The position numbers and the translations under genes were made by a program. Of a stretch of DNA of 44,056 nt, positions 14,289 to 22,841 are shown in pieces (position 1 is the first letter of the stretch; each line of letters begins with the position of its first letter). The stretch comes from an uncultured Lachnospiraceae bacterium (GTDB taxonomy: Bacteria > Bacillota > Clostridia > Lachnospirales > Lachnospiraceae), in assembly GCA_910584695.1 (NCBI GenBank), contig CAJUBR010000014.1, forward strand, positions 1 to 44,056, read 5' to 3'. Below the pieces are notes generated by a model. The model did not search any database. It saw nothing but the letters and a program-made list of their open reading frames with translations, and was not told the origin of the DNA.

Positions 14289-16660
14289 TATAATTCAACA
14301 ATTGTAACTCCGGCCTCACCCTCGCCATATTCACCACTTCGAAAAGATTTAATGTAGCTCTGCCTCTTTAAATATTCATGTATCCCTTTTCTTAATGCTC
14401 CAGTCCCCTTTCCATGTATAATCCTCACCTGATTTAAATGTGACAGGCAGGCATCATCTAAATATTTATCCAGTTCTGCAACTGCCTCATCCACCGTTTT
14501 CCCCAGCAGATTAATCTCCGGCTTAATGGATATTGACTTATTAACGGATGCCCGGTATTGTGCCGTCTTTTGCTTACTGGATTGTTTCTTCTCCTCTACA
14601 ATCTCCACATCACTTATTTTGACTGTACTTTGTAAGATTCCCATCTGCACTGTGATTTCATCTTTTTGATTGGGTAGGGAACGCACAACACCATCCAGAT
14701 TCAAGCTGATTACATGTACGGTATCCCCCAATCGGAAATCGTCGGGTTTATGTTTTGATTTACGGTCTGGCATCCTGTATTCTAGTTTGCCATTTACTTT
14801 ATTCAACTTTGCACGGATTTCACCACGTTCCTTTTCCATTTCTTTATTACTAGCCGTCTGTGGTTTCTTTTCCCAGTTATTATATTTACGGATAGATGCG
14901 TCTGCAAAAGCCTTTGCTTCCTCTAATATCCCTCTTGCTTCCTCTCTGGCATTTCGTAAAATATCCTGTTTCCGCTGTTCAATATGCTCATTTTTAGAAG
15001 TAAGACGTTCTTTTAACTTTTTTATTTCTTCCTTATTGGCAGCAATCTCTGCCTGCTCCTTTTCAATCGTCCGCTTTGATTTTTCCAGATCTGCCAGAAT
15101 CGTTTCCATATCCAGCGTATCATTGCCAATCTGCATCTTTGCATTATTAATGACCTGTTCAGACAAACCTAATTTTTTTGCAATGGCAAAGGCATTGGAT
15201 TTACCCGGTATTCCAATCAGCAAACGATAGGTCGGGCTAAGAGTCTCTACATCAAACTCACAGCATGCATTTTCGATTCCCTCTGTTGTCATCGCAAAGG
15301 TTTTTAATTCACTATAATGTGTCGTTGACATACAGCGGATATCCCGGTTATGCAAATCATTTAATATTGCAATTGCCAGAGCAGACCCCTCTTCCGGATC
15401 CGTTCCACCTCCCAGCTCATCAAACAACACTAACGTATCTTTTGCCGCATGCTTCATAATATATACAATATTAGTCATATGAGATGAAAAAGTACTCAAA
15501 CTCTGCTCGATACTCTGCTCATCACCAATATCTGCAAAGACATCCCTGAATACAGAAAGCTGCGAACCCTGAAATGCTGGAATATGAAGACCAGACTGTC
15601 CCATCAAGGTAAACAATCCCAATGTTTTCAAGGAAACTGTCTTGCCTCCGGTATTCGGTCCCGTGATGATCAGCATTGTAAAATCTCTGCCCAGACGAAT
15701 ATCCACCGGTACAACTTTTTGCTTATCTAATAGTGGATGCCGTCCCTGCTTAATCTCCACAACTCCCTTATCATTAAATTCCGGCTCTGTTCCATCATAG
15801 GATTTTGCAAATGCTGCCTTGGCAAAAATAAAATCAAGCCTCGTCAATATCTTCGCATCTTTCTCAATATCTTCTTTCGAACATGCAACCTGTTCACTTA
15901 AGCCTGCCAGAATCCTTTCAATCTCTACGGCTTCTTTTACTGCCAGTTCCTTTAGCTCATTATTCAGATTCACAACCTGCATAGGTTCAATAAAAAAGGT
16001 GGAACCGGTAGCCGACTGATCATGTACCATACCTGGAAACTGCCCTTTATATTCCGCCTTGACCGGAATACAATACCGTCCATTCCTCATCGTTACAAGA
16101 AAATCCTGAAGCATGCTTTGATTTGTCTGCTTACTGACCATTCCGTTTAACACTTCATGTACCTTGCTATTTATGATTTTCATATTCCGCCGGATATCCT
16201 TAAGCCCAGCAGATGCATCATCAGCAATCTCCTCCTCTGACAAAATACAACGGTCAATCTCTCTGGCTAAATGTTCTAACGGCATCAAACCCTCAAAATA
16301 TCCGGTCAAAGAATCATTTTCCTCTTCTCCCTCTATCTGTTCCCCGTACTTGCGGACATTTGCAGCAGTCCTCAATAATTTTGCCACATCCAACAGTTCA
16401 TTAATAGACAATACAGCACCTACCGCTACACGTTTCATAGCTTCTCCGATAGGATAGACTCCGGAAAAAGAAATTCCTCCATGTCGATAAATCCTGGAAA
16501 GTGCATCCTTTGTCTCCTCCTGATTCTTTCTGATTTCTATTATGTCAACAGAAGGTTTTAATTTTCCACACATCCTTTTCCCGGCCGGAGAAGCAGCAAA
16601 TCCAGTCAACTGCTCTATTATCTTATAATATTCCAATATCCGTAGTGTTCTCTTATTCAT
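14288..16660 (-). CDS. mutS2: MutS2 family protein (endonuclease/ribosome-rescue ATPase)
   Basis: 790 residues, a full-length MutS2. Core and clamp regions are followed by the ABC ATPase with Walker A GPNTGGKTVSL (about 338), Walker B in TLVLFDELGGGTDPEEG, and a long coiled coil (about 515-610, LEKSKRTIEKEQAEIAANKE). The C-terminal Smr nuclease domain has RIIHGKGTGALRKGIHEYLK (about 745). MutS2 suppresses homologous recombination in some bacteria and splits collided ribosomes in Bacillus; it does not act in mismatch repair. It sits downstream of trmL with 145 nt between. Confidence 0.95.
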   Translation of the reverse strand: MNKRTLRILEYYKIIEQLTGFAASPAGKRMCGKLKPSVDIIEIRKNQEETKDALSRIYRHGGISFSGVYPIGEAMKRVAVGAVLSINELLDVAKLLRTAANVRKYGEQIEGEEENDSLTGYFEGLMPLEHLAREIDRCILSEEEIADDASAGLKDIRRNMKIINSKVHEVLNGMVSKQTNQSMLQDFLVTMRNGRYCIPVKAEYKGQFPGMVHDQSATGSTFFIEPMQVVNLNNELKELAVKEAVEIERILAGLSEQVACSKEDIEKDAKILTRLDFIFAKAAFAKSYDGTEPEFNDKGVVEIKQGRHPLLDKQKVVPVDIRLGRDFTMLIITGPNTGGKTVSLKTLGLFTLMGQSGLHIPAFQGSQLSVFRDVFADIGDEQSIEQSLSTFSSHMTNIVYIMKHAAKDTLVLFDELGGGTDPEEGSALAIAILNDLHNRDIRCMSTTHYSELKTFAMTTEGIENACCEFDVETLSPTYRLLIGIPGKSNAFAIAKKLGLSEQVINNAKMQIGNDTLDMETILADLEKSKRTIEKEQAEIAANKEEIKKLKERLTSKNEHIEQRKQDILRNAREEARGILEEAKAFADASIRKYNNWEKKPQTASNKEMEKERGEIRAKLNKVNGKLEYRMPDRKSKHKPDDFRLGDTVHVISLNLDGVVRSLPNQKDEITVQMGILQSTVKISDVEIVEEKKQSSKQKTAQYRASVNKSISIKPEINLLGKTVDEAVAELDKYLDDACLSHLNQVRIIHGKGTGALRKGIHEYLKRQSYIKSFRSGEYGEGEAGVTIVEL

Positions 16661-16805
16661 AACTCATGTCCTCTATATTCAAAAAATATGAAACCCTTAC
16701 AGACTCTCTTTCCGGTTCCCATTTGTTGCTATCACAGTAATCTTGACTGTTTTTCCTTTTATTTCCTATTCATGCATTCTGTAATCCTCTGTCATCTTAA
16801 CAAAT

Positions 16806-17297
16806 TTACCATTCGTAATGATGAAGCTGTCCCTGTATCTGAAAATCCCTAAATCCATTCTGCCTTAACGCCTCATATAATACAATTGCCACTGAATTTG
16901 CAAGATTAAGGGAACGGATATCCGCCAACATCGGTATTCTTATACAGTTTTCCTTATTATCTAATAAAATTTCCTCCGGTATTCCCGCACTCTCTTTACC
17001 AAACATAATATAACAATCCTCTTCATACCGGACATCCGTATAAGTCTGTCTGGATTTTGTGGTTGCCATATAGATCTTCACTCCGGGATTCCTCTCCAGA
17101 AAATCCTCATAACAAACATAGGTCGCCACATCAAGCTTATCCCAATAGTCCATCCCTGCACGCTTGATCATCTTATCATTGATCCTAAAACCCAATGGCT
17201 CAATTAAATGAAGTTTTGCCCCCGCAGCTACACAGGTTCTTCCAATATTTCCTGTATTTGCCGGCATTTCCGGCTCATGAAGTACAATATTAATCAT
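16806..17297 (-). CDS. trmL: tRNA (cytidine/uridine-34-2'-O)-methyltransferase TrmL
   Basis: 163 residues. The SPOUT fold is evident from INIVLHEPEMPANTGNIGRT, LIEPLGFRIND, MFGKESAGIPEEIL and the knot segment IRIPMLADIRSLNLANSVAI followed by VLYEALRQ. TrmL methylates the wobble 2'-OH of tRNA-Leu isoacceptors with SAM. The ATG overlaps the end of the aminotransferase gene by 8 nt and uses GAGAGG within that gene as its ribosome site, so the two are translationally coupled. Confidence 0.95.
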   Translation of the reverse strand: MINIVLHEPEMPANTGNIGRTCVAAGAKLHLIEPLGFRINDKMIKRAGMDYWDKLDVATYVCYEDFLERNPGVKIYMATTKSRQTYTDVRYEEDCYIMFGKESAGIPEEILLDNKENCIRIPMLADIRSLNLANSVAIVLYEALRQNGFRDFQIQGQLHHYEW

Positions 17298-18480
17298 ATT
17301 TTTCCTCTCTAAATTCTGATTTACGCAATTCCTCTATAAATTCTTTGATTCTGCCAAGAGCAGCCTTTAATTCCTCCAAAGAATATGCGTAAGAGATACG
17401 TAGAAATCCCTCTCCACACTCTCCAAATGCAGTTCCCGGAACAACTGCTATTTTTTTAGCATTTAACAGCCTTGTTGCAAATTCCTCTGAAGTCATTCCA
17501 AATTCCTTAATACACGGAAACATATAAAATGCTCCGTATGGTTCAAAACACGGAATTCCCATTTCATTAAACTCATGTAACAAAAATCTTCTTCTCTGAT
17601 CGTAGGACTCCCGCATATGTACAACATCCCTCTCACAGTCACGCAATGCCGCAATTGCAGCATACTGGCTTGTAGTAGGTGCACACATGATTGCAAACTG
17701 ATGAACTTTCGTCATCTGTTCCATAATCATGGCAGGTCCTAACGCATAACCCAGCCTCCATCCTGTCATAGCAAAGGCTTTGGAAAATCCATTGATCACA
17801 ATTGTCCTCTCCCGCATACCCGGCAGAGATGCAATACTGACATGTCCACTGTTGTAGGTAAGCTCCGCATAAATTTCATCAGAAATAACATAAAGATCAT
17901 GCTTGATAATCACTTCTGCCAATGCCTCTAAATCCTCCCGTTCCATAATAGCTCCGGTAGGATTATTGGGATAAGAAAGTATAAGCAGCTTTGTTTTATC
18001 CGTAATAGCAGCCTCCAGTTCTTCCTTTTGCAGACGGAACTGATTCTCATTTTTCAGGCAGATCGTTACCGGTACTCCCCCCGCCAGCTCCACACATGGT
18101 ACATAGGATACAAAACACGGCTCCGGTATAATTACCTCGTCTCCCGGATTTAACATGGAACGGAGTGCTGCATCAATCCCTTCACTTCCGCCCACTGTCA
18201 CAAGTACTTCCTTCTTCGGATCATAAGCAACCTTATAACGTCTGTCCGTATATTTGCAAATTTCCTCTCGCAGTTCCAATAAACCGGCATTGGACGTGTA
18301 AAAGGTACGCCCTTTCTCAAGCGAATATATTCCTTCCTCCCGTACACACCATGGTGTATCAAAATCCGGTTCCCCGACACCAAGAGAAATTGCCTCCGGC
18401 ATCTCACTTACAATATCAAAAAATTTCCGGATACCGGAAGGTTTCATTCTAATTACTTTATCAGATAATGGATTTCTCAT
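17290..18480 (-). CDS. PLP-dependent class I/II aminotransferase
   Basis: 396 residues of fold-type I. AISLGVGEPDFDTP near the N-terminus, VTVGGSEGIDAALRSMLNPG, SYPNNPTGAIM, and the PLP-lysine motif NGFSKAFAMTGWRLGY (Lys234) mark the aspartate/alanine aminotransferase I-gamma group; a C-terminal Arg in EGFLRISYAYS would bind the substrate carboxylate. It is commonly annotated as PatA or AspC-like; the amino donor is not certain. ATGA overlap with the Lrp/AsnC regulator gene just upstream points to control by that regulator. Confidence 0.92.
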   Translation of the reverse strand: MRNPLSDKVIRMKPSGIRKFFDIVSEMPEAISLGVGEPDFDTPWCVREEGIYSLEKGRTFYTSNAGLLELREEICKYTDRRYKVAYDPKKEVLVTVGGSEGIDAALRSMLNPGDEVIIPEPCFVSYVPCVELAGGVPVTICLKNENQFRLQKEELEAAITDKTKLLILSYPNNPTGAIMEREDLEALAEVIIKHDLYVISDEIYAELTYNSGHVSIASLPGMRERTIVINGFSKAFAMTGWRLGYALGPAMIMEQMTKVHQFAIMCAPTTSQYAAIAALRDCERDVVHMRESYDQRRRFLLHEFNEMGIPCFEPYGAFYMFPCIKEFGMTSEEFATRLLNAKKIAVVPGTAFGECGEGFLRISYAYSLEELKAALGRIKEFIEELRKSEFREEKYD

Positions 18481-18959
18481 GCTGTCACCACCAATCTTTC
18501 ATCTTTTCTGGACTGCTCCAATTTCGTACCGGATTCTTTATATTTCTTCAATACAAAATGAGTAGAGGTGCTGAGTACTCCTTCCATAGGAGCAAGCTTC
18601 CTTGCCACAAACTGTGCTACCTCTTTCATTGTTTTACCTTCGATAAATACTGCCATATCAAAGCCTCCGGACATTAAATAAAGAGAGGTAACCTCCGCGT
18701 AATTATAAATCCGCTCCGCTACACGATCAAACCCTTCCCCCCTTTGGGGAGTTACCTTTACTTCAATCAGTGCGGTTACACGTTCATTATCCGTTTTATC
18801 CCAATTAATGACAGTGTTATATCCGCAGATGATCTGCTCCTGTTCCATCTCATGAATCGTATTGATAACAACCGCCTCATCCAATCCCAATACGGCAGCA
18901 ATATCCTTTGTACTCATTTGGGAATTATTCTGTATTAATCTTAGTATCTTTGTTTTCAT
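18477..18959 (-). CDS. Lrp/AsnC-family transcriptional regulator
   Basis: 160 residues. N-terminal winged HTH (ILRLIQNNSQMSTKDIAAVL, LDEAVVINTIHEMEQEQIIC) and a C-terminal RAM ligand-binding domain (VTALIEVKVTPQRGEGFD, YLMSGGFDMAVFIEGKTM). Such regulators form octamers and respond to amino acids. It overlaps the aminotransferase start by 4 nt, so it probably senses a substrate or product of that enzyme. AGGAGG lies about 11 nt before the ATG. Gap of 136 nt to the AIR-synthase-like gene upstream. Confidence 0.92.
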   Translation of the reverse strand: MKTKILRLIQNNSQMSTKDIAAVLGLDEAVVINTIHEMEQEQIICGYNTVINWDKTDNERVTALIEVKVTPQRGEGFDRVAERIYNYAEVTSLYLMSGGFDMAVFIEGKTMKEVAQFVARKLAPMEGVLSTSTHFVLKKYKESGTKLEQSRKDERLVVTA

Positions 18960-19095
18960 ATTAATCTTAACCTCCTAAACCAGTGCCTCTGCCCAAAACA
19001 GCAGGACACCTAATCTGCACCACCATGAATGATGTTTTCATCTATACTTCAATCATTGCTAAATGGGTATCACCCACTGCTTCCGAGAACCAAAT

Positions 19096-20097
19096 TCATA
19101 CAGGGATCGGCTGCCCATAAAAAACTGCATTTAATGCATCTCCTTTCGGAGGTACTAAGAAACGTTCTTCCTCTCCCACTATAATTTTACGGTCACTATC
19201 GCCGGTTGTATTCCCGATCACATTTGCTTCTATTCCTGCCTGTCTCATAGCCTCTGCCATATCATTTCCATTCTTCATTATCAGCAAAAGGCTTCCCTGT
19301 CCATTCATCATATAGGGATTCAAATCAAAATATTCACATATTTCGATAATTTCCTGTTTCATCGGTATTTTTTCAATAAAACATTCTCCTCCACAGCTAC
19401 AGGCCGACAATATCTGCCATAATGCACCGAACACCCCTCCGTTTGACACATCATGGGCAGCAAAAATGCAGTCAGGATTCTCCGCGACTTTTTCCCTCAG
19501 CACTTCCAGCTCAGGCATTAAAGACGTATCCGTTATATATTCCTCTGCCGCTTTTATATAACTGCCGGAATACCGTGTTTTCAATTCATCTTTCTTAAGT
19601 CTGGCTAAAATCGCACCACCATAAAGCCCGGACCACTTGGTCATAACAATATCCATTCCCGGCATTACCTGTCTGTGCTTATTCTTCCATAGCTTTCTGC
19701 CATACGCTGTAATCGTTACAGTGGGTTCCACCACCGTCGGAACCAATTCAGTATGCCCCGCCAGAATTTCAATTTTATACTCCAACGCTTTTTTGCAAAG
19801 ACTGTCTGTAATCCTTCGCAAAACTGCCTCCTCACTGTGTTCCGGCAAAAGGAGTGCCACCGATACCCCATAAGGTACTCCACCTGCTGCAATTACATTA
19901 TTGACTGCATTATTAAGAGCATATATTTCATTCCCCATATAATAAAAGGCAGTGGTGGCCATAGAAGTTACCATATCGCCAATCACTGCCCCATCATGGC
20001 CAACTCCCGCCCGGAATGTAATATCCTTTGAGCGGTATTGTATCGGATTCATTACAGAACGTTTAAATGTATGCTCTGGCAATTTACCAGTTTTCAT
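19096..20097 (-). CDS. AIR synthase-related protein (HypE/PurM/SelD superfamily)
   Basis: 333 residues. The two-domain AIRS fold is recognisable from the N-terminal GHDGAVIGDMVTSMATTAFY, NNAVNNVIAAGG and the C-terminal FAAHDVSNGGVFGALWQILS and NPYMMNGQGSLLLIM. It lacks a HypE C-terminal PRYC cysteine and the SelD N-terminal catalytic Cys/Sec motif, so it is neither of these; it belongs to the standalone group annotated as AIR synthase-related, with probable ATP-dependent chemistry on an unknown substrate. It begins 2 nt after the VanW-like gene, with GAGGGAG inside that gene's 3' end, so the two are coupled. Confidence 0.82.
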   Translation of the reverse strand: MKTGKLPEHTFKRSVMNPIQYRSKDITFRAGVGHDGAVIGDMVTSMATTAFYYMGNEIYALNNAVNNVIAAGGVPYGVSVALLLPEHSEEAVLRRITDSLCKKALEYKIEILAGHTELVPTVVEPTVTITAYGRKLWKNKHRQVMPGMDIVMTKWSGLYGGAILARLKKDELKTRYSGSYIKAAEEYITDTSLMPELEVLREKVAENPDCIFAAHDVSNGGVFGALWQILSACSCGGECFIEKIPMKQEIIEICEYFDLNPYMMNGQGSLLLIMKNGNDMAEAMRQAGIEANVIGNTTGDSDRKIIVGEEERFLVPPKGDALNAVFYGQPIPV

Positions 20098-20099
20098 TC

Positions 20100-21575
20100 C
20101 TATTCTCCCTCATCCCCACTAGAAGTAGATTCCGTCGTCGCCTCTGTCGGTGCTTCTGTCGTTGTTGCTTTTTCCGTCGTTTTCTTATCTTTCTCTTTCC
20201 TCTTTTCAGTTGTTTTCTCTTTCTTCTTTGTTCCTACACGAATCTTCGCCCGTGTTGTCTGATACTGGCTCTGGTTCACTCTGACAGAGTCTGTCAGCAC
20301 GCCGTCAATATAAATATGTTTCCAGAGTTCAGCATAATATCCCGTATGTGCTTCCTGCTCCGTTACAGTAGAACCTTCCTCTAATGTATCATCTTCTATC
20401 TCTTCCGGCTCTCCCGGTTCATACGTTTCGATAATCTTGCTCTCAAATTCAATAGTCCGGTTATCTGGTCTTGTATCATGTCCATAAACAGCAAAGGAAA
20501 TGGAACCTCCACCTGCATAACCTTCTATGTAAACAGGATATTCCGTACTATTCGTAAATTTAAAATCAAACAGCCCTTCTGCAATTGCGGCATCTTTGGA
20601 TTTATCCACGTAACTAACGGTAAGTGTATGTGGATGACGTTCATCCACCTGAAGCTCTGACTTTAATACTGCATTATAAAGTGTTGTCGACACCTGACAG
20701 ATTCCCCCTCCTAAACCGTCTACCAATTCATTATTCACATACTGACCTGCATTGGCATATCCGTTCTCTTCCGTAAATGGAGCAACCGTATCGTACATTG
20801 AAAACTGTTCATTTGGCATTAGCACCGTGCCGCTTATTTTACTGGCACCATTCGACAGATTTTGTGAACGGCTGGTATTCCCGGAATTGTAATCGGTTAC
20901 CGCCTGTCCCATCAGGCTATATCCCACATCAAGATCCTCTGCCGTATACTGCGGTCTTTTTTCATTCACTACTGCCGCAAGTTTCACATCCTTTTGTTCC
21001 CACTCTTTTGCAAATAAATCTTCCACTGCCTTTATGGTTTTCTTAACATCTATCTCCTGTCCGACTTCACCGTCATGAATAATAAACTCTCCATCCTGTC
21101 TTGTAATAGATGCATTCTTTGGTTCTGTTACGATATCACTGGTTTCATTTTTTAACTTATCCTCCAGTTTCTTCTGGTCAAACTCCTTTTCCGGAACCAA
21201 TACTGCATTTTCCTCTTCCAGATCCTTAATTTCCTTATAACGGAATAAAATGTTCCCCTGTCGTCCATAATTAAATGCTTTTTCTACCGCATCCTCTATC
21301 GAAACAGAAATGCCGATCTCTTTCAATTTGGTGGAGTAATCACCTACTGCAGTTGTAAAGGTGATGTTTAAATCTTCAATTCCATCTATATACTTATCGT
21401 ACTCTTCCATCGCCTCTTTTTTGGTAAGACCTCCGACATATACTCCATCCAGATATACCCCGGCATAAATTGTTTCATTTTCTGATTTTGCGGCTACACC
21501 GTAACAAAGAGATACGGCTGCGGCTCCCGCCAATAAAAATATTCCAAGTGTTTTTAAAATATTCGTCTTCTTCAT
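20100..21575 (-). CDS. VanW-family cell-wall protein with peptidoglycan-binding domains
   Basis: 491 residues. Signal-anchor (ILKTLGIFLLAGAAAVSLCY), then two YoaR-like putative peptidoglycan-binding domains (about 38-225, with YLDGVYVGGLTKKEAMEEYD and VYLDG motif), the VanW domain (about 230-370: VLMPNEQFSMYDTVAPFTEE, LGGGICQVSTTLYNAVL, HPHTLTVSYVDKSKDAAIAE), a G5-like strand region and a Lys/Glu/Thr-rich tail (about 445-491, TTEKATTTEAPTEATTE). Such proteins are extracellular and wall-associated; the VanW domain has no established enzyme activity. It is the first gene of a unit with the AIR-synthase-like gene. Vancomycin resistance is not implied. Confidence 0.9.
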   Translation of the reverse strand: MKKTNILKTLGIFLLAGAAAVSLCYGVAAKSENETIYAGVYLDGVYVGGLTKKEAMEEYDKYIDGIEDLNITFTTAVGDYSTKLKEIGISVSIEDAVEKAFNYGRQGNILFRYKEIKDLEEENAVLVPEKEFDQKKLEDKLKNETSDIVTEPKNASITRQDGEFIIHDGEVGQEIDVKKTIKAVEDLFAKEWEQKDVKLAAVVNEKRPQYTAEDLDVGYSLMGQAVTDYNSGNTSRSQNLSNGASKISGTVLMPNEQFSMYDTVAPFTEENGYANAGQYVNNELVDGLGGGICQVSTTLYNAVLKSELQVDERHPHTLTVSYVDKSKDAAIAEGLFDFKFTNSTEYPVYIEGYAGGGSISFAVYGHDTRPDNRTIEFESKIIETYEPGEPEEIEDDTLEEGSTVTEQEAHTGYYAELWKHIYIDGVLTDSVRVNQSQYQTTRAKIRVGTKKKEKTTEKRKEKDKKTTEKATTTEAPTEATTESTSSGDEGE

Positions 21576-21773
21576 AATAATCTATCCTTATAATTTTCAT
21601 CATATTGTATGGCTATACCTGTTTTATTTTATCACAATCACTCATCTTTTCAAGCCTTTAGCGGAATACTGTCATAATTTACTAAGAAATCACTTTTTTC
21701 CTAGTTTTATTTAGCAAATTGACAATGTGTTTTCCGCCGGCTTTTTTACTACATTTACTCCACTTTTTGAAAA

Positions 21774-21802
21774 TTGACATTTTCCTATCCATCCTGTATA
21801 TT
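21774..21802 (+). promoter_or_regulatory. Consensus-like plus-strand promoter far upstream of the 22100 gene
   Basis: TTGACA (21774-21779), 17-nt spacer, TATATT (21797-21802). Transcripts would run through the reverse-strand miniprotein gene before reaching the gene at 22100, giving a ~290-nt leader or an antisense RNA. The 21576-21954 stretch otherwise holds a terminator and a repeat. Confidence 0.5.
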
Positions 21803-21821
21803 TTATACTGTTTCCATATAT

Positions 21822-21863
21822 AAAAAGAAGCATATATGGATACTGATGATTCACATACGCTTC
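21822..21863 (-). terminator. Terminator downstream of the miniprotein gene
   Basis: Minus strand GAAGCGTATGTG pairs with CATATATGCTTC (some G-U pairs) and is followed by TTTTT. Confidence 0.7.
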
Positions 21864-21884
21864 CTTTTAAGCATTTTATCTACC

Positions 21885-21942
21885 AGCCTGTCGCCAAATA
21901 TACATACAAGCACACGCTCGGCTCGCTACCCGCAAAAATCAG
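21885..21942 (+). repeat. Dispersed intergenic repeat, family A, diverged copy
   Basis: CCAAATATACATACAAGCAC and GGCTCGCTACCCGCAAAAAT parallel the reverse complement of copy 2 (CAAATAGCCATGCAAGCAC; GGCTCGTTGCTTGCGGAAAT). It lies between the miniprotein stop and its terminator. Confidence 0.5.
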
Positions 21943-21954
21943 GCACCTGCAAGA

Positions 21955-22068
21955 TTAAAACGCACCGACTGTTGTAATAATACAGCTAAGTATCATTACT
22001 ACCACAAGCACAATTGCAATTACAGAAGATATAATACGCTGTGTCTTCTTATTACTAAAATTAAACAT
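21955..22068 (-). CDS. 37-residue single-pass membrane miniprotein
   Basis: Not long enough for standard ORF cut-offs but well supported: ATG at 22068 follows AGAGGTG with about 6-nt spacing, and the frame encodes a basic start (MFNFSNKKTQRIISS) and one long hydrophobic helix (VIAIVLVVVMILSCII), ending TTVGAF and TAA. The design, a KKxQRII-type start before a single helix, resembles the Prli42/DUF4044 miniproteins that tether the stressosome in other Firmicutes, but the match is by pattern only. A terminator follows at 21822-21863. It is transcribed away from the 22100 gene. Confidence 0.6.
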   Translation of the reverse strand: MFNFSNKKTQRIISSVIAIVLVVVMILSCIITTVGAF

Positions 22069-22099
22069 ATCCACACCTCTTTTCTGAAAGGAGAATACT

Positions 22100-22723
22100 A
22101 TGATTAAAATAATGTTAATGCCCTCTATCTTAATACTCTTTTGGGTTCTGCATCACAACCTGCGTAAGTCAGATCCCAATAAACGAACCGTCAACTCTTA
22201 TCTTGACCGTGAAGATGCTGCCAACGCAACAAGGCGTAAGGACCTTTCCAATCTTTCTTATATCAAAGTTCCGTTTGACAAGCTCCCCTTTGATATTACC
22301 CTAAAAGATGAAAAAAAGCAATTAAAGATTGCAGAATATGAGAAAGAAATTAAAAATCTTTCTTCCGAACGTATGTTAAACTTAATCGGCATCTCAAATA
22401 CAGAACTGAAAGAAATGTATGGTCCTGCAAATCTGGAACTCCTCACTATTTATGACCAGAATTATTCCCGATATATCCGTACTCTGCAGTTCTTCGCAGA
22501 ATGTCTCTATGAAGAATATCCCGAAAAAGCCGTTTTCATTTTGGAATACTGCATTACCATCGGTACAGATATTTCTGGCACCTATGATTTACTTGGTAAC
22601 TATTATCTGGAACATAATGACAAGGAACGTTTTATGACACTCTATGATAAAATTCCAGTGAAAGATTCCATCAGCGGCAAAATGATTCAAAATAAATTGG
22701 ATCGGATGCAACACTTTGTCTGA
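22100..22723 (+). CDS. Membrane-anchored helical protein of unknown function
   Basis: 207 residues, start behind GAAAGGAG. A short N-terminal hydrophobic anchor (IKIMLMPSILILFWVLHHNL) precedes a cytoplasmic or external helical domain. The C-terminal half has a TPR-like rhythm (YIRTLQFFAECLYEEYPEKA, FILEYCITIGTDISGTYDLL, GNYYLEHNDKERFMTLYDKI). The central part is charged (LKDEKKQLKIAEYEKEIKNL). I do not recognise the family. It precedes the ECF sigma gene on the same strand, with a 9-bp A/T hairpin between, so co-transcription is uncertain. Confidence 0.75.
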   Translation: MIKIMLMPSILILFWVLHHNLRKSDPNKRTVNSYLDREDAANATRRKDLSNLSYIKVPFDKLPFDITLKDEKKQLKIAEYEKEIKNLSSERMLNLIGISNTELKEMYGPANLELLTIYDQNYSRYIRTLQFFAECLYEEYPEKAVFILEYCITIGTDISGTYDLLGNYYLEHNDKERFMTLYDKIPVKDSISGKMIQNKLDRMQHFV

Positions 22724-22755
22724 TTTTGCACACTATTAAGACAGAACGTTCTTCC

Positions 22756-22780
22756 AAAAGAAAATATATGCTTTTCTTTT
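22756..22780 (+). terminator. Possible terminator after the 22100 gene
   Basis: AAAAGAAAA pairs perfectly with TTTTCTTTT around a 7-nt loop. The stem has only one G-C pair, so it is weak, but the right arm supplies the T-tract. Confidence 0.4.
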
Positions 22781-22841
22781 GACCCGAAAACAAAGTTTCG
22801 CAATTTCCTAAACTCAAAAATCTACAGGAGGTGAAAGTATA

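Noticed and set aside
16725..16765. ACAGT-n7-ACTGT followed by T-rich DNA as a terminator
   Set aside because: The T-tract is on the plus strand, where no gene ends.
20100..21575. VanW-like gene as evidence of vancomycin resistance
   Set aside because: No vanA/B-type ligase, vanH, vanX or van regulator genes nearby; VanW domains are common in wall proteins.
22743..22752. AGAACGTTCT palindrome before the sigma gene as a LexA box
   Set aside because: A Firmicute LexA box needs GAAC-n4-GTTC; the four-base spacer is absent.
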